64,000 nt of DNA from Megalonaias nervosa. Its lineage: Eukaryota > Mollusca > Bivalvia > Unionida > Unionidae. Below the pieces are notes generated by a model. The model ran no database searches. It saw nothing but the letters and a program-made list of their open reading frames with translations, and was not told the DNA's origin. Each line of letters opens with the position of its first letter. The stretch's first letter is position 1. Location: NCBI GenBank assembly GCA_016617855.1, contig JAECUM010006683.1:42067-106066 (forward strand). Reading direction: 5' to 3'. The position numbers and the translations under genes are program-made. This document shows, one piece after another, positions 50,095-62,288 of the stretch.

Positions 50095-50352
50095 AATAAG
50101 GTCGGGGCCCTGAGTAGTCTAACTGCTCACTGTTACGGATCACTGCCATCTCATCGCTGCATTGGTTCGAGTCTCGGGCTCTGCCAGTGTGGGTACGTGA
50201 GAAAGCTTGCCAGTAGCTTCTCGTAGGTTGGTGGTTCTCTCCGGGGTTTTCCCCAGGTTCATCCTCCACCATTTATACTGACCACCATATATAGCCTATC
50301 TTTTGCTGAAAAATGGCGTTAAACTCTACTACTACTACTACAACAACAACCA
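50095..50352 (+). mobile_element. tRNA-derived SINE, second family
   Basis: A head with box B GGTTCGAGTCT (50164-50174) is followed by a conserved body (GTGGGTACGTGAGAAAGC, TTCTCTCCGGGGTTTTCCCC) and a tail with GGCGTTAAAC and a CTA/CAA microsatellite (50324-50350). It is a different family from the SINE at 22268. Confidence 0.8.
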
Positions 50353-51129
50353 GTAAGGTGTTTATAAGATACAACATGTAACTGCTTCAGATTTGTGTGG
50401 TTCAAATGTAATTTTTTTTCTTTCTTATTATAATGGACGCTTGAGTAAAATAACTGAACATCAACTTTGTAATATTATTTGTTAATGTACCTTTGTTCAC
50501 TGCTTAAGCAAATTTGAGTAGGTATGAAGGCATTATCGGTGATGTAGTATTTGCTATCAAGTGTTCCTATTTTATTTTCTGTGGATGTTAGTGTTGACTG
50601 TTGTGGAAGTAAAACTAGTGCCCAGTGAGTAGCTTCTATCATCAGTTTAGCACCAAACTGGTTTGGAAAACTTGGGTATGGCCAGAACAAAGTTCCCAGC
50701 AAGTGCTGAATAAGAGCATCAAAAGAGCCAATTTATTATTTCAAATACATGTATATGAATAGTAAACAGGAAAAGTATGTACTTCTATTTTAGCAAGTAA
50801 ATAATTGTCTGGTTAGAGCATCTCCCATGCAAAGACCGGAACAATATTAAAACAAGTTATCAGAGATCTGTATTGTCTGAAGTATTGAAATGTTTTGAGT
50901 TCAGTACCAAAAAAGCTGTAGAGATGAGTATTTTGTTTTTCTATACCCTGATCTCCAGAGGCTGGAGTATATATTAATCCTCTTGTTCATCTGCTAGTAT
51001 AACTGTTCCTGATGTATTTGGCCAGGTGAGCTTATAATGCAGTCCATTGTGTGTTACGCTTTCACAGATGTCATTTACAACTGGTCAAAAACTGTGAAGT
51101 AAAATTTGATCAACTTTAAAATAAATAAT
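50353..51129. other. Non-coding flank between SINE and repeat array
   Basis: AT-rich, with no exon and no clear repeat seen. Confidence 0.5.
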
Positions 51130-51760
51130 GCTGGCTTTTATATTTATTTGAAGTGAATCTGTCATCAAATATGGCTGCTATAGCTTAAAAAATTTTGACC
51201 TTGAAACATTTCAGGAACTGGTCAACAGACTCTGACAGCATCCTGACATAAAAGTCTTTCCAATATATTCAGTTGATGCCATATTTATTCAAAATGATGT
51301 CACTTCCACTTCAAATATGGCCTCAGATAGAAACAGGAAAACATTTCAGTTACTGCTGCTGAACAGAATTTGATTTGATTTGTTTAGTTTTTTTAAAGTA
51401 AGAAAGCACCCTGGCATGAAGTTCTTGAAGAATTTATTCCAGTGATACCAGTCTGCCATCAGATAGTTTCTGTTGCTAAAATTTGAACCTCTGAATGATC
51501 TTTTAAGAAAAATCCACTTGACAGAATTTGACAGCATCCTGTTATATATGGCTCATCTTTGTACAAATGAAGATCATCTGCCTCCAAATATTGCGATTAC
51601 TTTTTTAAAAAAAAAATTAAAATATACAACTTGAAGTGCCGAACAAAATTTGATGAAATTTGAAAGAAACCATCATGGTGTGAATGTCTTTCATATTAGC
51701 TCAAAAGGTTTCCAATCAGCCATCCAATGCAGCCACTGTTATTGAACACCAATAAACCTT
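51130..51760. repeat. Degenerate tandem repeat, about 130-170 bp units
   Basis: The anchor GCATCCTG-like occurs at about 51238, 51406, 51534 and 51671. A second anchor (GCCATA/GCCATC) recurs at about 51285, 51450, 51588 and 51720. The units are very diverged. Confidence 0.45.
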
Positions 51761-54700
51761 TTTGTCTTAAAAACTGATGATTGAACTTTGATCAAACTCT
51801 ATACAAACACAGTCTGTTTGCAGGGGAAATAACCTATGAGAACTAATGTGAATTGCAGGTTTTTAATTACTCGTTCTTCCCCTTGGAGAATATTTCAAAT
51901 AAGTAAATAATTTTAGAAGACTGTACAAATTTCAGGAAAGCATATATAAATTAACAAAATAAATATCTTGGAAAAAAATACATATAAATTTCGACCAAAG
52001 AGTAATATAAAAATGTGTAACCAGAAACCTAAGAAGTTAATAAATTTGAGCACAGTATTTGAGGGGGAAAAAATTAAGTGTGTGTAATCTTATGAATGAA
52101 TTTGCTGTATTGAGCTTTTAATGCAAAGTATTTTAAAGTGGTTTCTGCCAAACCAAACCAGGTATATTTTGTGCTTTCTGATGCACACAATTAACCTTTT
52201 CAGTAAGGCACTTGACTCGTGGTGCAGAAACAAAAAATAATAAGCCATTAAACTTTAAAAATGGCATTTGCTGAGGTGCCATTAAACATAGTTTTATTTT
52301 ATATTTATATATTTTAAAATGTTTTTTTTTTTCAAGACTAAGAGATTTAACTACTGATTAAAATAAACAAATTCCTCTGGCCATGAAAAATAAAAATCCT
52401 ATGAAATACCATTGTGGAAATGGACTGGCCCTATTGTGGGAATTGAACCCACAGCCTTATACACTGGTTTCCAAGCAGCAGCTCAGATGGGGTAAGCTGA
52501 AAGTTGGGAATTGATATAGATTGCATCAGTTTACACCCCTTGCTGAGCAAAATATGTGTATTTATATTTTCAGGTAGGTTCACAAGCATTTATAAAGAGG
52601 GTTGTATAATGAAAAGAAAGTGTATAGTATTTCCTGCTTTTTTTCTTCTTTTTTTGCGGGGGTGGGTGGGTGGGATTTTAAAAAATGTTCAGTACGAAAA
52701 GGTACAAAAATATTCAGCAAGTGTCCAAAAGTAGACGGTGACAAATGCATACCATGGCAAACAAACCACACAGGTTAGTAGCCTGTCCCTTAAGCAATAC
52801 AGCAAAGTAATCCCACGTTTTGTCGGTCATATTCAAGTCCAAAAGAAAATGAAAGCATATTAAAAGCAAATACATCATTGAAAAGAAGAGCAACAGCCAG
52901 CATTAATAGACAGAATAGTATCTTAGTTCTTGTCGTTACAGTTTTGATGCATGTGTAAATTTGCGTTCACGGGCTAACACATATTGCCAGGTGAGCAATG
53001 TCAGGCAAAATGGAGACTTGTTGATGGATTGCAAAGGAACTTCGTAAACATTGTTTTCACCTGGAGATGCCCATATTGATGGATCACTTTGCAATTTTTG
53101 TTTTTGCTCTTTTTATACATCACTGTAGGGAGTGCCGTGATGCTGTCTGTCCATCTGTTGCTAATTTTGTTTCTGCACAGTAACCAGAGTTGTCGGCCAT
53201 CTACAGCTAACAAATTTGGTGTTGGGGTAAGAAAGAAACAGTATCAAAAGATGAAAGGTCCAGCTCATTTCTAATCCATCTGGAGTTGTCAATGTACATG
53301 CTGACAAAAGTTTGTGCCCCTTTGCTTTGTGTACGAGATGTTGCCCTTTTGACCTCCAGCTTTGTACAATCCATAACAATTGTTGTGAATACAGCAATTA
53401 CAGTTTTAATGGATTGCTGTGAAGATTAGCACATATTATGATCTTAATCAGTGGATATACTTGTTGGCAAATTATGCTAAGTATATTTTCAGAGAAGCTG
53501 AGCAGTCTTTTTTACATGTTCATCGCTGGCTAGGGGTGGGAGTATATGTGAGCAAATTACTCATCATTCTAGTTTTTCATTTGCTCGTTTACTTCGCAGA
53601 TAATGCCTCCTTGTATCAAAACTGATTCCTATTTTTGTGTAATTATCTCATCATGTACAAATTTGGCGATTTGTTGGATCATTCTGATCATTTTGTCACT
53701 TAATTTTTTGATAGGCAGTCAGATGCTTTGTTTAGCAGAGTGTCATAAAGATATATCCAGGTGAGGATACCTATTGTTATGAAAGTCTTGTACTTTTCAT
53801 TTACATATAGAAATTGTCGAATTGTTAAATCAATTTTTGTAAAATTTTGTGCGATTTAGGTGTTAAATTTCTATGCCATTTTTTGCACAGCATGTAGTAG
53901 CCTTTGTGTAAAGCTGGGTCTTTGGTATATGCAATCCATTTGGAAAGGTAGTTTGTGGGTTTCTCCAATTCAGGTACATTTGTATATAACTTAATATCTT
54001 GATCAAGCAAACTGAAAAGGAGCATTTACTAAATTTCTGTTCATTGACAAGCTTGTTTTGGTCTTTCTAGAGAGGATGTTTATGTATCTAGCTAACTAGA
54101 TTTCTTTTCATTTGGTGTTAACATATTCGCATAGTAACAATTTGGCTAATTGGGTCAAGTTGTCACGTGAGTAAAGTCTTGTTTCAGAAATTCCTTTTGA
54201 TAATAGCTGAAATACATGCATGTATGTAGACTTTGCTGAGCGCAGTGATGAATGTTTGGAAAAAAATGAATCGCATTATTAATTGGATCATTCACATTCA
54301 AGTTTAAACCAATGAAATCAAGGAGAAAACGGTAATAATTGCATGTCTTTATAATGGTACATGTTTGAATAGACAAATTGGTAGTAACATTGGAGTGAAC
54401 AAGATCTGAATTGTTGAGAACTTGATTGTAAGTGATGACCATATCAGGATGTGTTGTTCAGTGAATCTTTCCCCCTTTTTTTTTCCTTTATTTTTTTTGT
54501 TCTTTTTTTTCATACATATATAAGCTCTAAGCACTGTATTCTTCAAGACATGTATATAACTAGTAGATTGTCTACCAGTGTGGCCTGTGCAGTTGTAGCT
54601 GCTGGATTACCCAAGGGTCAATACAGGTCTTTGCTTCTCAGCCATCATTACATATTTGTCTTTTTTTACATGTATTTCATTTTCGTCAGCAATCTCGTAT

Positions 54701-55599
54701 AGTTTAACATGTATGATATTTGTAATTTTTTTTTAAAACAAAATCCCATTAGATTTAGGAATCAAAGTCCTTGTAGGCATCATTTCATTGATCTGGTAGT
54801 TCATCTTTGTATAATTGTTGTCCCGTATTTGTGACAAATCACTAAATAAAGAACTGTACATATTTTTAAACAGATGCTTTGATTTCTTTGATGCAGCAAC
54901 CTTAGAAGGCTTCTTGAAAAAAAAAAATTAATGAAGCATATGCAGCCATATTTCAGTATTTTTGCTTTCTGGTATTCTGACGAGCCCACCATAAGGAGGC
55001 GCATATAATATTTTGACGTTTTCCAACTTTGTTTCTGCACAATAACTGAGTTTGTACACCAACTACAAGTACCAACCTTTGGATGGTTTGCAAGTGGTCA
55101 AGGAAGAGTTGTTAAATTTAGGAGTTGTAAGGCCAAGGCCACGGACTGAGTGAAAGAAAAAAAATTTTCCTGCACAATAACTCTTAGTTGATCACCTTTC
55201 ACTGCTATGAGATTTTGCAAGGCTTGTACTTGGGGTAAAGAATGAGCCTATCGATTTGGGGTTCTAGAGTTTGAGGTCTTTGTGATTGAAAGAATAAATC
55301 TGGTTTCCATACAAAAACATTAGTTCCACATCACATACTTGAACCAAATTTTGTGGATGGCTTGCACTATGGGCAAGGAAGAACTGCATTTATTTTGGGA
55401 TCAGAAGTCGAGATCATCATCAAGAAGGAATTTTTTTTTCCCAAACAAAAGTTTTGCATCACTGACCCGGACCAGATTTGGAGGAAGGCTTGCTTTAGGA
55501 ATACGGAAAATGTATTGAGGTCAAGATTATTGTGATTGAAAGATGAAAAATGATTTTATCTCATCCAAGCCGTAAGGCCAAGTAATCTTGTGATATTTT
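51761..55599. other. Non-coding region
   Basis: No gene supported. A tRNA-like T-arm (GTGGGAATTGAACCCAC at 52436-52452) suggests a decayed tRNA-derived sequence on the minus strand. Blocks near 53160-53215 and 55020-55080 (TTTCTGCACA-TAAC) are weakly repeated. Confidence 0.4.
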
Positions 55600-56630
55600 C
55601 GTTAGCCCGTTAAGTATTTGTTACCACTTTGGAGTACATATCTGACCATTAGGTGAAGAGATCTTGTGCTATTGTCCTGGGTCTGTTAACCATTCGTGTG
55701 TTGCTGCTTTGGAGTCCATACTTAAGAACATGTTCCATTAAATTTGGAATATTGTTTTTGATCAACTTCTTGGAAAAATTGCGGTTAGCTTGTTACCCTT
55801 TGGAAGACCATATTTCTGATCCAGTTTTGATTTAAAAAGGCGAATAAATGCTTGTATCATTGAGATCTTGGACAAGTTCAGTAATGAGCAAGATCCACAC
55901 ATTAATAAGTTGATCTTGCGTCTAACTTGCTGAGCATTTTACTCCTATGGAAGGCATATTTCTGATCTAGTCTGGGTCAGACTTGGAACGTGTGCTTATT
56001 TCATTAAAATCTTAAATGAGGTCTATACAGAGCGAGATCTATTTATACTGATGATGGGATCTTGCAACGGATTAACTGATATTAATATCCATCTGGAAGC
56101 CATAATTTTCTGATAAGATTTTGATCGGACTTGAAATATAAGCATGCATACTCAGTCTCATTGGAATTCAATGATGAGCAGGAACTAGGAATATTAATGA
56201 GGTTATCTTGAATCTGATTGACTGGTACTGTTACCATTCCAGAGGCCATATTTCTTGTCCGATTTTGATCCAGCTTGGAATATATTTCAAAATCTTGTTC
56301 AAGTTCGAAAATGAATATACTGCTCGCACAATAACGAGTTGATCTTCCTTCTGGTTAGCTAGACTTGTTACCACTTTGCAGACCACATCCAATTTTGATC
56401 AAACGTGGAATATGCTTATATGTACCATAAAGTGCTTTAACAGGTTTAAATATGAATGAGATCCATGGATAACAATGAAGTAATCCTGCATCTGATTTAC
56501 TGAGCATGTTACTTCTCACTCTTAGGAACGCATATATGTGATCTGATTTTGGTCTAAGTTGGAAATATGTGCGCTTCTATCTTAGACCGATTTAATGATG
56601 AGCAAGATCAGATCGTATTAGGTGTAGTCA
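55600..56630 (+). repeat. Tandem repeat array, period about 145 bp
   Basis: The anchor resembling GGAAGCCATATTTCTGAT occurs at about 55637, 55716, 55809, 55954, 56101, 56246, 56384 and 56531. The last six are spaced 145, 147, 145, 138 and 147 bp. Each unit also has GATCTTG, TTACCA-TTGGAA, GATTTTGATC-ACTTGGAATAT and AATGAGCAAGATC blocks. No protein is recognised. Confidence 0.75.
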
Positions 56631-58282
56631 GATAAATCTGCACACACACACACACACTTGTTTTAACACTGTTTGGAAGTCTGATGATCTCAGTTCATGA
56701 AATCAAGGAAGTATCGCAGACCGATTGCATACAGCACATCAGTACATTTTAGACACGGGCCTCGGGTGGCCAATTGGTATAAGGCGCTGAAAAAGGGTGT
56801 TAAACCACAAAAACGTGCAAAATGTTTTAAACACTGGTGTTTCGCGCGGTTTTTCAGTTACGATTGGTTCAAGGGGACTTTCATTGATGCATACAAAATG
56901 TTTGCGGATCAAATCCCATGTTTGACAACTTTGAAATCCATGTGGAATAGCAACAAAAAATATCACTCGGTGCCGATGACCTTTTTCTGCTAAAATATAC
57001 ACGTGTATTGAATTGAACTGCAAAGGCCAAGTTCGTATGGCACCAGCCAGGTTATGTTTTGGTTTTGTTTTTTGTTGGGTTTTTTTTTTTGGGGGGGGAG
57101 GGGGTGTTACATTTGTTTCACTTGTGGTATCTCGTGTAAATCTGTTAAAGGCTGTAGACTGCTTTCCTAGTACAATTCGTTTATTGTATATATCTGAGTC
57201 AAAGGTGGGCGCTTATATTTTGGTAGGAGTGGAGTGTTTATTTAAGCAGAATGTGGTACACACTTTTAGGGTGGGTAGATTAGTATTTATACTAAAGGAT
57301 GGAGTAAGCGTACTACTGCAGAAAATAATAGGAAGGAATAAATATTTACCAGAACTAATCAAAATGTCTTAAAGTAATATTCTTTAAAGTAGTTTAGAGT
57401 ATTAATAACTCTGATCTCGTGAAAAACTGAAATCCTTTGAATTTTCAATTATTTTTTGTAGGTAAATGTAACGTTTAAAAGCAAATCTGTATCACGTCAG
57501 GAATTTTTACCTTTTTTAAAGTTAGTTTTGCATTGCTCGTTTTTGTCTTCATCCTTTTCTCTAGGTTCTGTAGAAACTTCAATAGAAGTGTTTGCTTTTG
57601 ACCCTGTATACATTTTAACACATTGCAGTGCTGGTACAAAATAACAAAAGATATCTGGATATCTGTTGGATGAAACAGTTGTTCTAACTTTCCTTCAGTT
57701 TTCAACATTATTTTCAATCCCAAAGTAAAACAGCACTTCTAGCAAAGAATCCACCTGTACTGCATACATTTGGAAAACAGGCTAAGACTGGCGATCATGT
57801 CAAGCTTGGCAACAATGCAATAATAACAAATGTTTTTGTACAAACTGATGCAAAACGAAAAAGTTTGCTTCCACCAGAATTGTATTTTAGTAACAGCAGG
57901 GTTCGTTTCAGAAACTGATTAAATAGACCCTAAGGGCCTGTACCTGGTTAAAAGTGGGACCATTTAGAAGAGAAGGAGAAGATATTTATAAATAAATTCT
58001 CACCTGCAAACCATAAAAAAAGATGCTATGAAATTGTACACGAAATACGAGTTCGCCCGAATGATTTATATATTTTTGCAGCAGGCAATTTTCTTGATCT
58101 TCCATATGTTTCAAAACTTTGAGAACACTAATTCTGCATTTAGTTTGTACTAATTTGGAAAAGACAAAAAGGTACAAAGGTTTTTAAAAAATTGCAACAA
58201 TGAGTATACATTATTTTGTTTTTTTATTTTGATGTGCTTTTTAAGAGACAATTTTCACTTGGGGGAATGTGAAATATTATGG
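56631..58282. other. Non-coding region
   Basis: A CA microsatellite (56640-56657) and a G-rich patch (57091-57106). A box-A-like TGGCCAATTGG at 56769 may be a decayed tRNA-derived element. No gene seen. Confidence 0.45.
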
Positions 58283-59101
58283 TGTCACAGGCCTCCTACG
58301 GTATTATTTCTAACCCCGTAAAAGGACGGACAACTTAAATTTAAATAGCTCCGAGCCCCCAGTCAGCAATGCCGACGGTCTAGGTGTATAAAAGACTCGA
58401 AGTGAAAGGTATAACAATTTAATAAAATATCAACGTATTCAACTATTCCATCGACAATTTCTTAATCATAATTCTTTCGACAAATACAATGACCCAATCA
58501 CAGTTGCCAATTACTATCCTCATTCGAAATTAAAGTCTTAAGAGAGTGTGTTTCCCTTCGGTGTTGATTCTGTTACTCATCTATCAGCCTCTTCTTTCTC
58601 TCCTTTGGTACTTCTTGTACCCTCCACTCCATGCTCTCCTTGCACTTCCGGAACTCTCTTCCACCTTCCGTCCGGTACTACGCCTCCACCCAAATTGCTT
58701 ACGTCACAATAGACCTTCCACGTGTTCACAAAGTATCTTCCTTCTCTCCTATTCTCGGGTGTCACCTCTCACTTCCACCCGGAAAGCTTCCTCAAAAGCC
58801 TCTTGTTCTAAATAACAACTATAATTTTACAAGAATCCTTTCCGGCATTTTACGAGTGCACAACTTATACTCTCGGAGTATATCTAATGGCTCTCAACTT
58901 GGTTCTGATCTTCTACTTACGAGATTTACATCCGTATTAATTTTCCAAACTCAATGTACCGGAAATAACATCTTCATTGCGCGGGAAACTCCACCCTAAA
59001 TTTGAATTTCTCGGTTCCAGTTGCCTACGGTCCGGTCTCCTTGAAAACTACCCTGGGGTAATTTCTCACTAACCCTATCGTCTGAATTCCCGGACGTGAC
59101 A
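58283..59101 (+). mobile_element. Possible solo LTR
   Basis: 819 bp, less AT-rich than its surroundings, bounded by TGTCAC and its inverse GTGACA. A TATAAAA box (about 58388) and an AATAAAAT hexamer (about 58421) lie on the plus strand in LTR order. No target-site duplication or second copy is seen, so this could be coincidence. Confidence 0.3.
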
Positions 59102-59394
59102 TCCCTGACTGAGTGCAGAACAAACAAAGGCGTCTCTACTCGGACGTAGAGTTTCTTTTGAAATTAACCGTGAACGGGTCGTTGTCTAATGGTTACCCAA
59201 CAGACGGGCAGTTTCTTTGTCCAGAATCGGGTCTGTAGTGGTAACCTTACGTAATACGTGTTAATATATCCAGGTGCTCTCACTACGAAGTAACTTTAAG
59301 AAAATATTTGCATATATGAAGCCTGAACAACAGCAAATTTTCCCCATAACTTGACATGGATTAACCAATTTATATTAAATAAGAAATTTGCTTC

Positions 59395-59783
59395 TGTTAC
59401 GTATAGGATCGTACAAAGGTAACAAAAGAAAAGAGTGAAGCCAACAAGCTTTGTAAGTTTTAACAAAAAAATTTGTTTCCCTAGAAATCAAGATAAAAAT
59501 ATGAAATTGGACTTACGGTTTGTGAGTATAATCCAAATATTAATCCTAGAATTGAAAAATATAAGTCCTATCACTAAACAGTTCTAATTAAATCCAGGTT
59601 CGAATCTCGATGAAGTTCCAATATGGAAGGCGATGACATCAGAAGAGGTCGTTGTACTGATGGCAACAGTTCTTCGTTGAATCACAATTTATAATGTTCT
59701 GTTTAGAATTCCAGAATAAATTTTCACTGAATGTCTTTGTCCCAGAATTTTTTTAAAGAAGATCACTTGTGTAGTTTTCTAGA

Positions 59784-59882
<99 letters not shown>

Positions 59883-60425
59883 AATTCCAAAAAATGGATG
59901 AACCTCACAACAAACTGGCAACAACAATAAAAACTTCTTGAGCCCTCAAGGTTTAAAATACGATTGAATAAATCTACTAGGAAATGGATGTTTTAACCCG
60001 CGGTTTTAGATTGCATGGTGGCTCACGTGACGGCCTACGTGATCACTAATTTCAACAGCGCAGTAAAACATGCCAATTATCACGTAGGCAAGAATAGCCC
60101 TATCTAAAAATCAGATTCCCACACCGGAAATAAATTAGAAAAGAAGGGCTGTTTACAACTCAGCTAACACGTAGGCCGAACATGACCTTGGTAATAGCCA
60201 ATCATTTGCATTCAATGTTTACAAAAAGTATGAACCAAGGTGAGCTAAAAATATTGCTTAAGTCATACTTTTGCGTTCTAATCAAGTCAACAGAAAACTG
60301 AATTTTTTTTTCAAAAATATCAAATCCCGTGAAAATAATCATTACAATAAAATGTAATGAAACAAAAATAAAATAAAAAGAATTTAAAACTAACACACAA
60401 GCAATTTAATTACATATTCGTAACA
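59395..60425 (-). repeat. 3' LTR of retroelement copy B
   Basis: 1031 bp, TGTTAC to GTAACA on the plus strand. Longer than the LTR of copy A mainly because of an AT microsatellite at about 59786-59877. Confidence 0.88.
59786..59877. repeat. (AT)n microsatellite inside the LTR
   Basis: About 45 AT units, absent from the LTR of copy A. Confidence 0.95.
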
Positions 60426-60440
60426 CTTCCCCCCCCCCAT
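60426..60440 (-). promoter_or_regulatory. Polypurine tract of copy B
   Basis: On the coding strand ATGGGGGGGGGGAAG lies directly against the LTR start TGTTAC. This is the plus-strand priming site expected just upstream of a 3' LTR, and it fixes the element's orientation. Confidence 0.85.
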
Positions 60441-60565
60441 AAATAAAAAGAAAGATTTATGTAATAAAGCTTTCATTTTACCATATGTAAATTATACACG
60501 AGGTATAACAAAATTACATAAGAAAACTCTTACGAAGTATACAAAGCGTACATGAAATAATATTT

Positions 60566-61060
60566 CTATACACGGGAAAGTGCATCTGCAATCAAATTGT
60601 CTTTTCCTTTGATGTGCCTGATGTCAAGATTATATTCTTGCAATAGCAAACTCCACCTTAAAAATCTTTGATTTTTATTTTTCATCTTGTCTATGAAAGT
60701 AAGGGGGTTGTGATCATTAAACAACAACCAGAGAAGGAGCTGAACTAATGTGACTTCAAAATGTTGTAATGCCAATATTAAAGCCAAACATTCCTTCTCG
60801 ATTGTTGAGTAATTTCTTTGGTGCTTATTTAATTTCTTAGAGAAATAGCACACTGGATGATCAACACCATTTCTATCTTCTTGAATCAATACTGCTCCAA
60901 CCCCAACATCTCTTGCATCAACAGATAGTTTAAAAGACTGACTGAAATTTGGAGATGTAAGAAAAAGTGCACTTTTAAGTATAGCTTTTAACCTATCATA
61001 AGCCTCCTGACATTTTTCAGTCCAAAGAAACTTGTTTTTCTTGCTCAACAAGTTTGTCAT
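60566..61060 (-). CDS. pol: RNase H of copy B
   Basis: 164-codon open frame continuing the RT thumb (LLSKKNKFLWTEKCQEA). It then carries KLSVDARDVGVGAVLIQ with the first catalytic Asp, STIEKECLALILAL with the catalytic Glu, FNDHNPLTFID, and ends DNLIADALSRV with the last Asp motif. One motif is irregular near VTLVQLLLWL. The RT_RNaseH domain degrades the RNA of the RNA/DNA hybrid. It is separated by one stop from the RT frame. Confidence 0.85.
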   Translation of the reverse strand: MTNLLSKKNKFLWTEKCQEAYDRLKAILKSALFLTSPNFSQSFKLSVDARDVGVGAVLIQEDRNGVDHPVCYFSKKLNKHQRNYSTIEKECLALILALQHFEVTLVQLLLWLLFNDHNPLTFIDKMKNKNQRFLRWSLLLQEYNLDIRHIKGKDNLIADALSRV

Positions 61061-61063
61061 GGG

Positions 61064-61966
61064 TTAAGCAATATTAGACAAATTGGAACAAAATTTCCGA
61101 TAGTATCCAGCCATACCTAAAAATCGCATCAGCTGCTTTTTACTGACAGGCACAGGGAAATCAGAGATAGCCTTGACCTTAGCATCTGTAGGTTTAATTT
61201 GTCCATGTCCCACAATATGTCCTAGAAAAGTTACACAAGGATGGAAAAACTCACTTTTCGATAAATTGATTGTCAAACTGGCATCAGTGAGTCTTTCAAA
61301 GAATTTCCGAATCGTGACTAGATGTTCTTTCCAGGTGTCGTTGTAGATGATGACATCATCGATGTAAGCATCACAATTATCTAGACCTGAGGTAATCATA
61401 TTCATCAAGCGTTGAAAAGTATTTAGCAAACCCTTCATCCCTAACAGCATCACTTTATATTGATAAAGTCCATCTGGAGTCACGAATGCTGAAATTTCCT
61501 TTGCTCTTTCCGTTAGTGGAATTTGCCAAAATCCTTTCAGAAGGTCAAATTTTGTGACGTACTTGGCATTTCCATTTTGATGAATACAGTCATCAATTCT
61601 TGGCAATAGAAATGAATCTGTTTTTGTCACACTGTTCACCTTCCTATAATCAGTGCACATACGAAAAGTTTTATCTGGTTTTGGAACAAGTGTACATAGT
61701 GAACTCCAATCACTTTTACTGGGCTATATGAAATCGTTCTCCAGCAAATACTGAATTTCCTTTTTCAAGTATTCGTGTTTGAGAGGGTTCATCCTGTATG
61801 GGTGTTGTTTCACAGGTTTTGAATCTACAATTTCAACGTCACCAAAAATGTTGTTTCTTCTCGTAGGAATATTTGGAAACAAGTGCTCATACACGAATAA
61901 TAACTGTTTAAGTTCATTCCTTTCTTGTTGTTGCAAATGTAAAAGTTTCTGGTCCAGATTTTTCAT
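61064..61966 (-). pseudogene. pol: Reverse transcriptase of copy B
   Basis: Frames 61724-61966 (N-terminal fingers, VKQHPYRMNPLKHEYLKK) and 61064-61660 (MCTDYRKVNSVTKTDSFLLP, KFDLLKGFWQIPL, AYIDDVIIYNDT with the YxDD active site, GYYRKFCSNL). A TAG at about 61727 breaks the protein after ENDFI, and one more stop separates it from RNase H. Otherwise the RT core is complete. Confidence 0.88.
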
Positions 61967-62288
61967 AATTTCCGAATTCCGAAGATTTGTTGCTCCAAGA
62001 TCAACAGAGTCCGATTGAATCCCTTCACTTAAATCCTCAGTTTGTGGGACAGGTACAACTAAATTAATTGCAGGATTTACATGGCTATCTCTTTCAATAT
62101 ACTAGTACTCCATTAATTTATTTAGAGCAGAGTACTATTATTATAATTTAACTCATTCATTTTCTTCTTTACTTTGTAACGGCCGTAAAATCTAATTTGA
62201 AGAAAATTTTGAAGAATGAGCAAGAGAGAATGAACTCTATTACAAGGCTGAAAACTCCTATCCCTTGAGTTTTTATCATATCTTGATT

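Noticed and set aside
56757..56880. Third tRNA-derived SINE
   Set aside because: A box-A-like TGGCCAATTGG is present but the box B distance is wrong and no SINE body is recognisable.
56697..57372. Frames of 98 and 119 codons as small genes
   Set aside because: Low complexity (poly-G stretch), no recognisable domain, and no splice or promoter context.
58546..58999. Overlapping plus-strand frames of 89 and 122 codons
   Set aside because: Composition-driven open frames in a C- and T-rich stretch of the possible LTR; no domain.
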